Positions 25,495 to 34,907 of a DNA stretch of 64,000 bases are shown here, in pieces (positions within the stretch are counted from its first letter, which is position 1; each line of letters opens with the position of its first letter). The notes beneath the pieces are model-generated. The model was given only the letters and a program-made list of their open reading frames with translations. It ran no database searches and had not been told where the DNA came from. Source of the stretch: UBA1351 sp964627665 (GTDB taxonomy: Bacteria > Bacillota > Clostridia > Lachnospirales > Vallitaleaceae); the NCBI GenBank assembly GCA_964627665.1, contig CAZVKG010000001.1:1-64000 (forward strand), written 5' to 3'. A program made the translations under genes and the position numbers.

Positions 25495-26907
25495 TCATAT
25501 CAAGGCATAAAACTCCACATTGTATAAAGCAGTCTTTCCTTCACACAAAAAAACTATATCCCTAGCGTCTTCATCAGGATCAATAAACGCTGTGAAGACC
25601 CGTTTCCCCCCATCAGCAAAAATCTCAATACTATATCGATCCATTAGCACTCGGAATTCAAGGTTTTCTCTTGGACAGTCCTCTTGAACTTTTCGTATAT
25701 CGTTTGAATCAAAGATCCATTCATGTGTGTGAACATTATAGCTTAATTGTGTAGAGTTCTTTTTACCTTTAGCTAATTCTATGGTGAAGCTATCTGCTTC
25801 ACTGATATCCACTTCAAAACTTAGATCAAAATGCTGTCCTGAAACATTGTCAAAAGATAAGCTTTCATTATCAATGACTTTTTCTTTAATATATTCACCA
25901 TTATCTTGACGCAATTGAACAATACTGTCTACCGGTTTCTGAACAAGTCGTCCATCTTCAATCGTCAAAACACGAGGTGTAGCCATCATCCCTGCCCAAC
26001 CATTTTCCAGGCGAACCGCATCATCTGCATCCCATGGACTCATCCATCCAATCATAATACGTTGCCCCTTGGAATCTAAAAATGTCTGGGGTGCATAAAA
26101 GCTAAATCCACAGTCTAAATCACGTGTATAATTCCATTCGCCTCGACTGTTTTCTAAATCTACATTTCCCAACTTATAAATCGTCGGATGCATATTGGTT
26201 TGCTGTAAATCAATGATGGAAAGTATGAGGACATCTGTATCTTGAAGTTTAAATAGGTCCGGGCATTCCCATATTTCTTCTCGACCTATATCACTTTCAT
26301 CTATAATCCCGACATAGTCCCAATGAATCAGATTATCGGAACGATATAAGAGCACCGCTCCGCCTTGTTCTTTTGGTCTTCCGACAATAACACTCCAATA
26401 ACTTCCTTTATATTCAAATACTTTAGGATCTCTAAAATCTTCCGGTTGAGAACCTTTGGGCAGATCCATTTCCTTAAGGACAGGATTTGCTTCTATCTTT
26501 TTAAATGTTAATCCATCTTGACTAATGGCAATATTCTGATTTTGTCGAACGCGATTGTTTCGATCTAAGTGCCCTGTATACATAATATAAAGTTTATTGT
26601 TAACCTCAATGGCACTTCCCGAAAAACACCCATCACGTTCATAGCTTTCTTCCGGTGCAAGGGCTACCGGTTTATGTTCCCAATGAATCAAATCTTTCGA
26701 TGTCGCATGTCCCCAATACATGGTATCCCAATGAATACCATAAGGATTATATTGATAATACAGATGATACTCTCCTTTAAAATAGCATAAGCCGTTGGGA
26801 TCATTTATCCATCCTATAGGTGCTGTATAGTGAAATATCGGATGGTTTTTTGTACTGTTTTCATTTCTGTTAATGTAGGCATTTGCCTTATCTAGTAGAT
26901 TATTCAT
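25495..26907 (-). CDS. sacA: GH32 beta-fructosidase (sucrose / sucrose-6-phosphate hydrolase)
   Basis: A 470-residue cytosolic glycosidase. The five-bladed propeller shows the nucleophile motif WINDPNG (near 33-39), FRDPKVF with the transition-state Asp, and WECPDLF with the acid/base Glu. A C-terminal beta-sandwich (about 330-470) follows. Family members split sucrose, sucrose 6-phosphate or fructo-oligosaccharides. Because the partner here is an ABC importer and not a PTS, unphosphorylated sucrose or short fructans are the likelier substrates, with fructose then phosphorylated by the kinase at 23273-24223. It starts after AAGAAAGGATTTATA and is the fourth gene of the operon. Confidence 0.92.
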   Translation of the reverse strand: MNNLLDKANAYINRNENSTKNHPIFHYTAPIGWINDPNGLCYFKGEYHLYYQYNPYGIHWDTMYWGHATSKDLIHWEHKPVALAPEESYERDGCFSGSAIEVNNKLYIMYTGHLDRNNRVRQNQNIAISQDGLTFKKIEANPVLKEMDLPKGSQPEDFRDPKVFEYKGSYWSVIVGRPKEQGGAVLLYRSDNLIHWDYVGIIDESDIGREEIWECPDLFKLQDTDVLILSIIDLQQTNMHPTIYKLGNVDLENSRGEWNYTRDLDCGFSFYAPQTFLDSKGQRIMIGWMSPWDADDAVRLENGWAGMMATPRVLTIEDGRLVQKPVDSIVQLRQDNGEYIKEKVIDNESLSFDNVSGQHFDLSFEVDISEADSFTIELAKGKKNSTQLSYNVHTHEWIFDSNDIRKVQEDCPRENLEFRVLMDRYSIEIFADGGKRVFTAFIDPDEDARDIVFLCEGKTALYNVEFYALI

Positions 26908-26934
26908 TATAAATCCTTTCTTAGTACTTTCATT

Positions 26935-27774
26935 TTACTTTATTCCAGATCTAGCTACACCTTCAACAATTTGTCTTTGGAAAAACATGTATAAAACAAC
27001 TACCGGTAAAGTAACTAATGTCAATGCTGCCATCGTATGACTTGTGAAAATATTATAGGTATCACTAAAAATTGCATTTAGTGCAACTTGGACCGGCATT
27101 AAATCTGAGTTTGACAATGCCATAACAGGCCATAAAAAATCATTCCAAGAAGCTAAAAATGTAATGATTCCTATTGTCACATAAATTGGTTTGCTTATCG
27201 GAAATACAATCTTATAAAACAATTTAAAATGTCCTAATCCATCAATTCTTGCAGCTTCTGATAATTCTTCAGGAAAAGACAAAAAATATTGTCTGAACAA
27301 AAATATATTCATAACATTTGCAACAAACGGTAATAAGTATCCTGCAATCGTATTAATCAATTTGATTCTAAAAACAACCATATATAGAGGTAAAATAGTA
27401 GCTTCAACCGGTACAATCATTAGAGCAATAATCAAGAGTAAGACCCCATCTTTAAACGGAAAATTAAACTTTGCTAATGCATATCCTGCTAATGAATTAA
27501 CCATTAACCCAAATACAACTGTTAAACTTGCATACATTAAACTATTTCCCATATTCTTAAAAATATTATACATACTTAATAATTCTATATAGGGCTTTAT
27601 TGTCATATCTTCCATACGTGGTAGAAAGGCAAAAACTGTACCTATATCACGATAAATATGTTCATCAATTTTAAATGAAGACACAATCATCCAGAGCATA
27701 GGAAAAACGAAAAACAAAGATAACAAAGTAATGGCTATGTAAAACAAGATTTTTATTATATTTTTCTTATGCAT
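26935..27774 (-). CDS. Sugar ABC transporter permease (MalG/CUT1 type)
   Basis: A 279-residue inner membrane permease with six spans. The ATPase-coupling EAA loop reads ELSEAARIDGLGHFKLFYKIVFP, split as ELSEAARIDG and the following helix, and the C-terminus VEGVARSGIK is typical of MalG-like subunits. It pairs with the permease at 27776-28666 and the lipoprotein at 28737-30161. The upstream stop (TAG) overlaps its Shine-Dalgarno AGGAGG, so the two permeases are translationally coupled. Confidence 0.93.
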   Translation of the reverse strand: MHKKNIIKILFYIAITLLSLFFVFPMLWMIVSSFKIDEHIYRDIGTVFAFLPRMEDMTIKPYIELLSMYNIFKNMGNSLMYASLTVVFGLMVNSLAGYALAKFNFPFKDGVLLLIIALMIVPVEATILPLYMVVFRIKLINTIAGYLLPFVANVMNIFLFRQYFLSFPEELSEAARIDGLGHFKLFYKIVFPISKPIYVTIGIITFLASWNDFLWPVMALSNSDLMPVQVALNAIFSDTYNIFTSHTMAALTLVTLPVVVLYMFFQRQIVEGVARSGIK

Positions 27775-27775
27775 A

Positions 27776-28666
27776 CTATTCCTCCTTAAGCACTTTCTTT
27801 ATCAGAATTGATACAATAACTAAAAATAAGGTGAACACTAATGTGATTGCGCTGACATATCCCACGTTACGATGCCTGAATCCATATTCATATATATATT
27901 GTAATATTGTCATAGTAGAATAATCCGGCCCTCCACCTGTCATAACCATTGGCTGAACAATCAGCTTAAATGCTTGAATAGTTGTTGTAATAATTAGAAA
28001 CATGGTTACTGGTCGTAATGAGGGTATTGTAATATGCAAAAATTTTTTCCAACTATTTGCCCCATCTATTTCTGCTGCTTCATATAAACTGTTTTCAATA
28101 TTTTTTAATCCTGCTAAAAAAATAAGCATTTGATACCCACAACCAGACCATGCTGAAATCACAACAATTGTCGGCATCGCTTGTGTTGTGCTTGTCAAGA
28201 ATTTTTGTCTCGGAATACCAACAGACATAAGGATTTGATTTGCTAATCCTGAAGAGGGATTTAGTAAGACAGACCATAGTATTGAAATAACAACTAGCGA
28301 AAGTACCGCCGGTGCAAAGTATGCCATACGATAATATCCATTAAATTTTATTTTTTTATTTACAATCAAAGCTAATATTAGCGCCATTCCCAACTGTAAA
28401 GGTACTACCAATAAAACAAAATATAGCGTGTTTTTAAATGTTCTCAATAATAGGGTATCTGATGCCATTCGAATGAAATTATCAATCCCAATAAATATTT
28501 TTTCATCTGGTTTCAATAAATAATAATCCGTAAAGCCATTAACAAAGGCTGAAAAAATTGGTAATATTATAAATGTAAATGCAAGCATTAAGGCAGGTAA
28601 CAAAAATATGTATGCTGTTAATGATTCTTTTAACGAATATTTTGATTTTTTTTTGGTCAATTCCAT
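27776..28666 (-). CDS. Sugar ABC transporter permease (MalF/CUT1 type)
   Basis: A 296-residue permease with six spans and the EAA motif YEAAEIDGANSWKKFLHITIP (EAAEIDGA core). The basic N-terminus (KKKSKYSLKESL) precedes the first span. The start ATG at 28666 follows GAGGATGTGAATTT; a longer frame to 28705 lacks a ribosome site. No ATP-binding subunit is encoded in this operon, so a shared ATPase such as MsmX elsewhere is expected for this family (established for CUT1 systems of Firmicutes). Confidence 0.93.
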   Translation of the reverse strand: MELTKKKSKYSLKESLTAYIFLLPALMLAFTFIILPIFSAFVNGFTDYYLLKPDEKIFIGIDNFIRMASDTLLLRTFKNTLYFVLLVVPLQLGMALILALIVNKKIKFNGYYRMAYFAPAVLSLVVISILWSVLLNPSSGLANQILMSVGIPRQKFLTSTTQAMPTIVVISAWSGCGYQMLIFLAGLKNIENSLYEAAEIDGANSWKKFLHITIPSLRPVTMFLIITTTIQAFKLIVQPMVMTGGGPDYSTMTILQYIYEYGFRHRNVGYVSAITLVFTLFLVIVSILIKKVLKEE

Positions 28667-28691
28667 AAATTCACATCCTCGTCTTTTTAAA

Positions 28692-28725
28692 ATTGACTGT
28701 TGCATCTAAATCTGCAACAGCCAAT
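28692..28725 (-). other. Stem-loop between the binding-protein and permease genes
   Basis: A 13-bp stem with one wobble (28692-28704 with 28713-28725) begins 11 nt after the binding-protein stop. The T tract is weak (TTTTAAAA). Such hairpins limit read-through or protect the 3' end of the binding-protein mRNA, raising its level over the permeases. Confidence 0.7.
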
Positions 28726-28736
28726 CAACTCATTAA

Positions 28737-30161
28737 TTATTTTTGATATCTATCAAATTCAAATTTGATTTTCTTTATTGCATCGTCTACATATTGCTCA
28801 ATAGTCTCTGTATCATTGATTTCATTTTGAGCAATTCTCATAATTACATCTCTTGCGAATGTTTCTGAAAGATAAGGATATCCCACACTAATAGGGCGTG
28901 CTTTGTTCGTATTTTCCACTTGATATTTTAAAACATGCCACGCTTCATTATGATAAGGGTTCTCTGTATCTGTATCAATAACCGAAACAGCATTGGTTCT
29001 TCCCGGAATTGCTCCATTTGCATGATAATATTCTTCTGCTGCCTCATCATTTGTTAGCCATTCAAGGACATCTCCTACTTGTTCTGCTTTATCTGTTCCT
29101 TGCTCAACATTATTCGATGCAACAAAAGCCCAACTTCCGGACGGTGTGTAGTTTCCATCGAAATCAGCATCCATTTTTGGATATCGCACTGATCTAAATT
29201 TTGTGCTTGGGTAATTACTCGTCAAGTCATTAATAAACCAAAATCCACCTATAGCCATTGCAGCTTTACCTGTATGAAAACTTTTTTCCGGTTCAATTGC
29301 TAAAGCTAAATCATTTGCAAAAAAATCTCCAAATACTTTTAATGCTTCAATCGTTTCCGGACTATCTAAATATCCATCTAGTGTTAGTCCATCCTCTGCA
29401 ACGACATTTGCGTTGTTCGACCAAATCATAGGAAGCAAGAAATACATCGCTATTTCATATGCACCCTTGGGAATATCACTCGTTAGAAAATCAACCGTTA
29501 ACTCTAGTTTACTTATATGTTCTTTATCCTGAAATTCAGGATCTGTACGTAATGCATTTACTTCATTTGCAACTTCATAAAACTCTGTCCACGTCCAATC
29601 TTCATCCGGACCCGGAATAATGGACCTAACATTTTCAGGTAATTCATTAATAACGTCTTCATTATACATAACTACCACTCCGGAATCTTGATAACCAAGT
29701 GCATAAAGTTCGCTATTAACAGTTCCTTGTTCTATCATCGCATCAGTAAAGCCATTGACAAATGCTGTATCCAAAATATCATCTAAACTACGAATAACTC
29801 CTGCTTCTACATATGATGCTACATCCGGTCCATCTAACGTAAAAATGTCCGGCATTTGATTAGATGTAATTGCTGCATTTAATTTATCAATGTAACCTGA
29901 TCCTGATCCGGCACGTGTAAAATTTTGTATTTCAACTTGCATTGCATCTGGATTTTCAGCATTGTAAGCTTCTATACGATTAGCAAACATTTTTCCTTCC
30001 GGATGGTCCGGTGCTGCTTGGGTCCAAATGACAATTTTTTCTTTAACTCCATTATCTTTGTTTGAACTATTGCCACTGTTTTCTTCTGTCTTATTATCCC
30101 CACAAGCTGTTGTTGATAAAACCAATGCAAAAACTAAAATTAACGCTACGATTTTTTTCAT
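28737..30161 (-). CDS. Sugar ABC transporter substrate-binding lipoprotein
   Basis: A 474-residue family 1 solute-binding protein. The signal peptide ends in lipobox LSTTAC with Cys20 as lipidated residue, then a low-complexity Asn/Ser/Glu/Lys linker and the two-lobed binding domain (KIVIWTQAAPD..., QMPDIFTLDGPDVASY). The start at 30161 is behind AAGGAG; an earlier ATG at 30179 precedes the site. It is the first gene of the sucrose/fructan operon. A consensus promoter with a LacI-type operator lies upstream. Substrate inferred from the GH32 enzyme and fructokinase downstream. Confidence 0.92.
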   Translation of the reverse strand: MKKIVALILVFALVLSTTACGDNKTEENSGNSSNKDNGVKEKIVIWTQAAPDHPEGKMFANRIEAYNAENPDAMQVEIQNFTRAGSGSGYIDKLNAAITSNQMPDIFTLDGPDVASYVEAGVIRSLDDILDTAFVNGFTDAMIEQGTVNSELYALGYQDSGVVVMYNEDVINELPENVRSIIPGPDEDWTWTEFYEVANEVNALRTDPEFQDKEHISKLELTVDFLTSDIPKGAYEIAMYFLLPMIWSNNANVVAEDGLTLDGYLDSPETIEALKVFGDFFANDLALAIEPEKSFHTGKAAMAIGGFWFINDLTSNYPSTKFRSVRYPKMDADFDGNYTPSGSWAFVASNNVEQGTDKAEQVGDVLEWLTNDEAAEEYYHANGAIPGRTNAVSVIDTDTENPYHNEAWHVLKYQVENTNKARPISVGYPYLSETFARDVIMRIAQNEINDTETIEQYVDDAIKKIKFEFDRYQK

Positions 30162-30199
30162 AACTTGGCTCCTTTTCATTTTGAATTAAATTATTTTGT

Positions 30200-30211
30200 G
30201 AATACGTATTC
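30200..30211. promoter_or_regulatory. LacI-family operator O1
   Basis: A perfect 12-bp palindrome GAATACGTATTC with central CG, typical of LacI-family sites. It lies about 10 bp downstream of the -10 box of the operon at the expected transcript start, so bound repressor would block initiation. Confidence 0.8.
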
Positions 30212-30220
30212 TTAAAATGG

Positions 30221-30249
30221 ATTATATTCTTCTTTTGGTCGTTTGTCAA
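30221..30249 (-). promoter_or_regulatory. Consensus promoter of the sucrose/fructan operon
   Basis: A perfect TTGACA (30244-30249), a 17-bp spacer and a perfect TATAAT (30221-30226) on the minus strand. Such strength suits a promoter held down by a repressor. Confidence 0.9.
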
Positions 30250-30371
30250 CACAAAATTGAAATATATATGTATTTTTTTGTCTAATATGTTATACATTCA
30301 TTAAAATCAAACAATAACCCTTTATTTTTCTTTTCTTATATAGTATTATAGACTAAAGAAAACAAAAATAT

Positions 30372-30383
30372 GAATTCGTATTC
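30372..30383. promoter_or_regulatory. LacI-family operator O2 (autoregulation)
   Basis: GAATTCGTATTC differs from O1 at one of twelve positions and lies about 45 bp before the regulator's start codon. It suggests that the LacI protein represses itself or loops DNA between the two sites, whose centres are 172 bp apart. Confidence 0.75.
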
Positions 30384-30428
30384 TGATAATACTTCAAGAT
30401 TATCGATACGTTAACGGAGATGATTTTT

Positions 30429-31406
30429 ATGAAGCTGACAATGAAAGATATTGCACGATTGGCCAATGTTTCCCAACCAACTGTTTCTCGAGTTATTAAC
30501 GGTAATCCAAATGTTGACAAAGCATTAGCCAAGCGTGTTATGAAAGTGATCGAGGAATCAAATTTTACTGTAAATAGGGCGGCGCAAACTCTAAAAAGTA
30601 GCCAATCATTTTTGGTTGGTGTCTGTGTCACCGATTTATCTAATCCTTATTTCATGGAAGTCATTCAAGCTATGGAACAAGACGCCCGCGAGGCAGGATA
30701 TAACATAATTATTCACAATAGTATGCATAATCCTATAAAAGAGTGGGAAAACGTTCAAAATTTCTTATCACGTCAAGTGGATGGAATTTTGCTCGTTCCT
30801 TTCGGCGATTATAATATCGAAAAACTCAAACAACTCAATGTTCCCATTGTTATAACAACACAGATTAAAGAAGATTTTGACAGTGTTTCTGTCTGCCACA
30901 AAGAAGGCGTCAAGCTCGTTGCCGACCATCTCGTGTCACAAGGACATCAGAAGATCGGATATATCGGTCCTCCAAATGATGAAAAGCTCATTTTTTTCAA
31001 AAAAGCTTTATATAACAATGGTATTCCTTTTAATGATAAGCGTATTATCCCATTAACTCCCGGTCAAGAATCAGCCTTTGATATTCACCAAAATATTGAA
31101 AGCTATCTGTCCGAACATTCTTCTTTTGATATGTCCGCTATATTTTGCTATAACGATGTAACCGCCCTTGAATTTATGCGATTGACAAGTCACGAAAACT
31201 CCCATGTACCAGAAAATATAGCTGTGGTCGGTTTCGATGACTCACTTATATCTAAAATCTTTGAAATTTCCAGCATTCATCAACCGATTGAAGAAATGAC
31301 AAAAACAGCTTTTAAACTTCTTTTATCTCGAATAAAAGACAATTCAAAAGAGACGACGTCGATTGAATTGCCTCCCAAACTGATTGTACGCAAAAGTTCC
31401 ACATAA
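30429..31406 (+). CDS. LacI-family transcriptional regulator
   Basis: A 325-residue repressor. The N-terminal helix-turn-helix and hinge read TMKDIARLANVSQPTVSRV followed by AAQTLKSSQS, and the periplasmic-binding-protein-like effector domain spans about 60-325 (VGVCVTDLSNPYF at its start). The start at 30429 has GGAG 8-9 nt upstream; an ATG at 30420 overlaps that site. It is divergent from the sucrose/fructan operon, and the two palindromes in the intergenic region make it the likely repressor of that operon and of itself. The effector is probably sucrose, fructose or a phosphate of these (inference). Confidence 0.93.
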   Translation: MKLTMKDIARLANVSQPTVSRVINGNPNVDKALAKRVMKVIEESNFTVNRAAQTLKSSQSFLVGVCVTDLSNPYFMEVIQAMEQDAREAGYNIIIHNSMHNPIKEWENVQNFLSRQVDGILLVPFGDYNIEKLKQLNVPIVITTQIKEDFDSVSVCHKEGVKLVADHLVSQGHQKIGYIGPPNDEKLIFFKKALYNNGIPFNDKRIIPLTPGQESAFDIHQNIESYLSEHSSFDMSAIFCYNDVTALEFMRLTSHENSHVPENIAVVGFDDSLISKIFEISSIHQPIEEMTKTAFKLLLSRIKDNSKETTSIELPPKLIVRKSST

Positions 31407-31436
31407 AAAAAGAATCGAAAATTCGATTCTTTTTTG
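31404..31436. terminator. Bidirectional terminator lacI / truA
   Basis: A perfect palindrome of twenty bases (31411-31430) flanked by A and T runs lies between the convergent lacI and truA genes. Confidence 0.9.
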
Positions 31437-31453
31437 TATGTTATAGGTTTGAT

Positions 31454-32194
31454 TTAATAAAATACTTTTTCCAATACAAGACCATTCGCTTCAACTAAAA
31501 ATCCAGCATCAGCTCGTTTTTTATATTCAAAAACATCTGTAATAGATGCTACTTTTCGCTGTCCGGTTCCGACTTCAACAAGGGTACCTATAAGAATCCG
31601 AATCATATGATACAAAAAGCCATCGCCGGTAAAATAAAAACGTAAAAAATCATCATCTTCAACAATTTCGATCTCTTCAATGGTACGTGTCGTTGATTTT
31701 TTCGTTTTATCCGAGGAAAATCCTGCAAAATCATGGGTTCCTTTAATCAGTTCAATACCTTGTCGGACTTGGTCCATATTCAATCGTTCATCAAGAGCCG
31801 TCATATATTGACGCTCAAATACCGGCTTCACGCCTTTATATGCTTTATAAAAAGTAAAGGAATACGTCTTTTTCACAGCATTTAATCGGCTATGAAATTG
31901 ATCCGGCGCTTCTTCCATAAATAAAATCGCAATGTCCTCCGGCAAATATTCGTTTAACTCTTTTCGACATTTTTGTAGTTTTTTCGTTTTTTTCTGAAGA
32001 TGAAAATTCGCTACCATTCCTTTGGCATGAACCCCTTTATCTGTCCGACCGGCACCAATAACTTGTACCTCTTCTTCAAAATATTTACTTAATGTTTCAT
32101 CCAACTTATGTTGAATTGTCTTGGATGCATTCTTGTTTCGTTGCCATCCACTGTATTTGCTACCTTCAAATGCTACGATCATTCTAATATTCAT
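31454..32194 (-). CDS. truA: tRNA pseudouridine(38-40) synthase TruA
   Basis: A 246-residue pseudouridine synthase that modifies U38-U40 in the anticodon arm. It has the canonical active-site segment GAGRTDKGVHAKG with the nucleophile Asp near 52, the N-terminal FEGSKYSGWQRN and the C-terminal FLYHMIRILIGTLVEVG. It is flanked by the lacI terminator and a gene for a membrane protein, and looks monocistronic. A second, divergent TruA paralogue is at 60832-61578; this one keeps all motif residues and is the likely housekeeping copy. Confidence 0.95.
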   Translation of the reverse strand: MNIRMIVAFEGSKYSGWQRNKNASKTIQHKLDETLSKYFEEEVQVIGAGRTDKGVHAKGMVANFHLQKKTKKLQKCRKELNEYLPEDIAILFMEEAPDQFHSRLNAVKKTYSFTFYKAYKGVKPVFERQYMTALDERLNMDQVRQGIELIKGTHDFAGFSSDKTKKSTTRTIEEIEIVEDDDFLRFYFTGDGFLYHMIRILIGTLVEVGTGQRKVASITDVFEYKKRADAGFLVEANGLVLEKVFY

Positions 32195-32277
32195 ATGTAC
32201 TCCAAACTTTCTTTCTAAAATTAGTATCCAATTATTTAATCACTGTGCTTATCATACCACATTTTCTAGAAATGTCA

Positions 32278-32748
32278 TCACTTATTTTGTACCAATACTG
32301 AACAGTGTTTTCTAATCGATAATAGTGAAGAAGATATCATGATAATAATGCTAATGTTAATTATCAATGCAATCCCTGTTGACAAATAGTTTGTATATGC
32401 AACTATTTGTCCCATCGTCAATGATGATAATATCTTAGGAATCTCGTTGTTAACTATGTTTTGAATAAAAAATATCATTCCAAATCTTAAAGCTATTTGA
32501 ATCACAACTAAAATCAAGCTAATAATAGACATCATTGGCCTCCACTTGATAATACTCAAAATCAAAACAATCATAATAGCTAATGTAAGTCCCCAATGAA
32601 GAATCTGGTTGAATTGCATTATAGGTACAATATAATCATGATTAATGAATCGAATCATAACCCTTAACCCAATTTGAGCCAAAAATGAATACACAACTCG
32701 AATTATTGCAAGAATTAAAACTGACAAATACACTTTTTTTCTAGACAT
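32278..32748 (-). CDS. Four-span membrane protein of unknown function
   Basis: A 156-residue, very hydrophobic protein with about four predicted membrane spans (near 8-28, 45-67, 72-96 and 118-143) and almost no soluble part. It resembles small DUF2975-like membrane proteins in layout, but I cannot assign a family. It starts 10 bp after the response-regulator gene behind AAGGGGAATAAA and is the last gene of the operon of overlapping genes from 37362 downwards. Confidence 0.65.
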   Translation of the reverse strand: MSRKKVYLSVLILAIIRVVYSFLAQIGLRVMIRFINHDYIVPIMQFNQILHWGLTLAIMIVLILSIIKWRPMMSIISLILVVIQIALRFGMIFFIQNIVNNEIPKILSSLTMGQIVAYTNYLSTGIALIINISIIIMISSSLLSIRKHCSVLVQNK

Positions 32749-32758
32749 TTTATTCCCC

Positions 32759-33445
32759 TTATCCTATATTAAATCGATAGCCGGCTCCCCAAACAGTTTC
32801 AATGAAACCGTCCGGAATTTTATCGCGTAGTTTACCAATGTGTACGGTTACCGTTGCTGTATCCACGTAACTATCTAGCCCCCAAATTCGATCCAAGATG
32901 ATTTCTTTACTAAATACTTGGTCCGGATTGTTGGCAAAAAAAACGAGAATATCATACTCCTTCGTTGTGAGGTTCACTTCTTTATTATTTACGAGAACGC
33001 GCCTAGCATCTAGTTGTATGGTCAAATTCCGAATGGTCACTTCTTTTTTCTTGACCCCGCCATGCGTTAATCGTTCATATCTCGCCAAATGCGCCTTGAC
33101 CCTAGCGACCAGTTCACTCGGGCTAAAAGGCTTCGTTATGAAATCATCGGCACCAAGACCTAATCCACGAATTTTATCAATGTCTTCTTTTTTTGCAGTA
33201 ACCATAAGGATCGGAACATCCACGTCATTTCTGACTGCTTTGATGATTGAAAATCCATCGATTTCAGGCAACATCAAATCAAGTATAATAAGATCATAAG
33301 GGTTACTGCGAATCATTGTCACTGCCTTTTGCCCACTATGAACGAGTTCCACCTCATAACCACTGATCTCAAGATAATCTCTCTCTAACTCAGCAATACT
33401 GACTTCATCTTCTACAATAAGAATCTTTTTATTTTCTATCTCCAT
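32759..33445 (-). CDS. OmpR-family response regulator
   Basis: A 228-residue two-domain regulator: receiver with EDE acidic residues, phosphoacceptor Asp in LIILDLMLPEIDG and Lys in DDFITKPFSPSE, then a winged helix with NLTTKEYDILVFF and the C-terminal TVWGAGYRF. The start overlaps the kinase gene by 17 bp and has AAGGAGAGGACTG upstream, so translation is coupled. Its likely targets include the phased TTTAGA repeats before the operon (37415-37463), which have the spacing favoured by OmpR dimers. Confidence 0.93.
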   Translation of the reverse strand: MEIENKKILIVEDEVSIAELERDYLEISGYEVELVHSGQKAVTMIRSNPYDLIILDLMLPEIDGFSIIKAVRNDVDVPILMVTAKKEDIDKIRGLGLGADDFITKPFSPSELVARVKAHLARYERLTHGGVKKKEVTIRNLTIQLDARRVLVNNKEVNLTTKEYDILVFFANNPDQVFSKEIILDRIWGLDSYVDTATVTVHIGKLRDKIPDGFIETVWGAGYRFNIG

Positions 33446-34907
33446 CAGTCCTCTCCTTGTTGAATATCATTGTAATCTTTGTTCCTCTACCTTTGGATGA
33501 TGCCGCCTTTATCTTACCATGATGCCCATCAATAATTTGTTTGACAATTGCAAGGCCCAGACCTGAACCTCCTGTTTTGGTATTTCTCGACGTATCTGTC
33601 CGATAGAAGATTGTAAACACCTGCTTAAGTTCTTCCTCGACCATACCAATGCCATTATCTTTCACAGCAATGCTAATGGTATCATCATTATTTTCTAGAA
33701 TAACCTCTACTTTTTTTTGGACAGAATCATTATAATAAAAGCTGTTTTGTACAAGATTTTGTAGAACGCGTCGGATTTGCAATGCGTCAATATTTGCAAC
33801 AGGACTTGTAGCACTGTTATTTGTATAGGTCAACTCAACTTTTCCAACCTCACTATATTCGATGGCTGCTTCTTGAACATAGTCACGTATAAATCGCTCC
33901 ATATTAACATACGTAAATTCAAAAGGTAATTTTTTCAAATCCAATTTTGAAAAGGTAAAAAGATCATCAATCATTCGATCCATATCAAGGCTTTTTTGAT
34001 GAATGACTTTTAAGTATCTTTCCTGTTTTTCCGGTGTGTTTGCAACACCATCTAAGATTCCTTCAACATATCCTTTTATTGAGGTCATCGGTGTTTTCAA
34101 GTCATGTGAAATACTCGATATCAGTTCTTTTCGGTTATTTTCATACTGGACTTGACGGTCAATCGCCGCCTTCAGTTCCTGTCGCATGCGTTCATAAGAT
34201 CGGATCACTTTCCCCATTTCATCATTGGACTTTGAATATAGTTTGAATTCCAAATTCCCTTGCCCAATCTCTTTGGCACCTTTATCTAACTCTTTAAGCG
34301 GTTTTATAATAGATTTTTGAGTTAAAAGAATAAGCGGTAGTGTCATTAAGACAATTAACAGTAAAATTGCCACACCGATTCCGCGACGGACTTCAGCATT
34401 AAAATCAACGACTTCTGTCACATCCATAAGAACGTAATAAAAAACAGGTTCTTGATCAAGTGTAAATGTAAAGTTTGTAAACACATAATGATATCCATTC
34501 ATAACAAAGCCTTCTTCAGGATCATCGGAAGACTCTTGCCTCCATTCCGGATTTTTAGGATACAGGTTACGGCGAAGAACATCTTCAGGATAATCATCGA
34601 CAACCACCCAATCATCTTTATATACAACAACAAGACTGCTGCTTATCGCTGACAGTCTTTTGTCGATGCCTTCTATAAATTCTACATCAATCAATGTTTC
34701 GGGTTCATATTTTTCAGCGTGTTTAATCTCTGCCATCACGTCCATTACTTCTACAAAGACTTGATCCGGAGTGCTTTCATCCAACACAATATCTGATATC
34801 TGTTTGGCAAATCGTCCAGCCCCTGCAAAGATAGATAAGACAAGAACTCCCGCACTAAGAAGCACACATAAAACATATGTAATAAGTAGTTTTAATCGAA
34901 TTGACAT
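33429..34907 (-). CDS. Sensor histidine kinase (membrane, HAMP type)
   Basis: A 492-residue kinase with two spans (about 7-28 and 180-200), an extracytoplasmic domain of about 150 residues between them, HAMP (KSIIKPLKELDKGAKE), the phosphoacceptor segment ISSISHDLKTPMTSIKG, and an ATPase domain with NLVQNSFYYND, DNGIGM and GGSGLGLAIVKQI. The start overlaps the upstream permease gene by 16 bp. Context with an ABC-2 exporter and a secreted protein suggests sensing of an envelope-active compound or of envelope state (inference). Confidence 0.93.
   Translation of the reverse strand: MSIRLKLLITYVLCVLLSAGVLVLSIFAGAGRFAKQISDIVLDESTPDQVFVEVMDVMAEIKHAEKYEPETLIDVEFIEGIDKRLSAISSSLVVVYKDDWVVVDDYPEDVLRRNLYPKNPEWRQESSDDPEEGFVMNGYHYVFTNFTFTLDQEPVFYYVLMDVTEVVDFNAEVRRGIGVAILLLIVLMTLPLILLTQKSIIKPLKELDKGAKEIGQGNLEFKLYSKSNDEMGKVIRSYERMRQELKAAIDRQVQYENNRKELISSISHDLKTPMTSIKGYVEGILDGVANTPEKQERYLKVIHQKSLDMDRMIDDLFTFSKLDLKKLPFEFTYVNMERFIRDYVQEAAIEYSEVGKVELTYTNNSATSPVANIDALQIRRVLQNLVQNSFYYNDSVQKKVEVILENNDDTISIAVKDNGIGMVEEELKQVFTIFYRTDTSRNTKTGGSGLGLAIVKQIIDGHHGKIKAASSKGRGTKITMIFNKERTDGDRK

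Noticed and set aside
25495..26907. PTS-linked sucrose-6-phosphate pathway
   Set aside because: No PTS sucrose permease is present; the operon encodes an ABC importer and a fructokinase, so unphosphorylated sugar is more likely the GH32 substrate.
32898..33299. 133-codon open frame on the plus strand opposite the response regulator at 32759
   Set aside because: Antisense to a clear OmpR-family gene, no ribosome binding site, no domain pattern.
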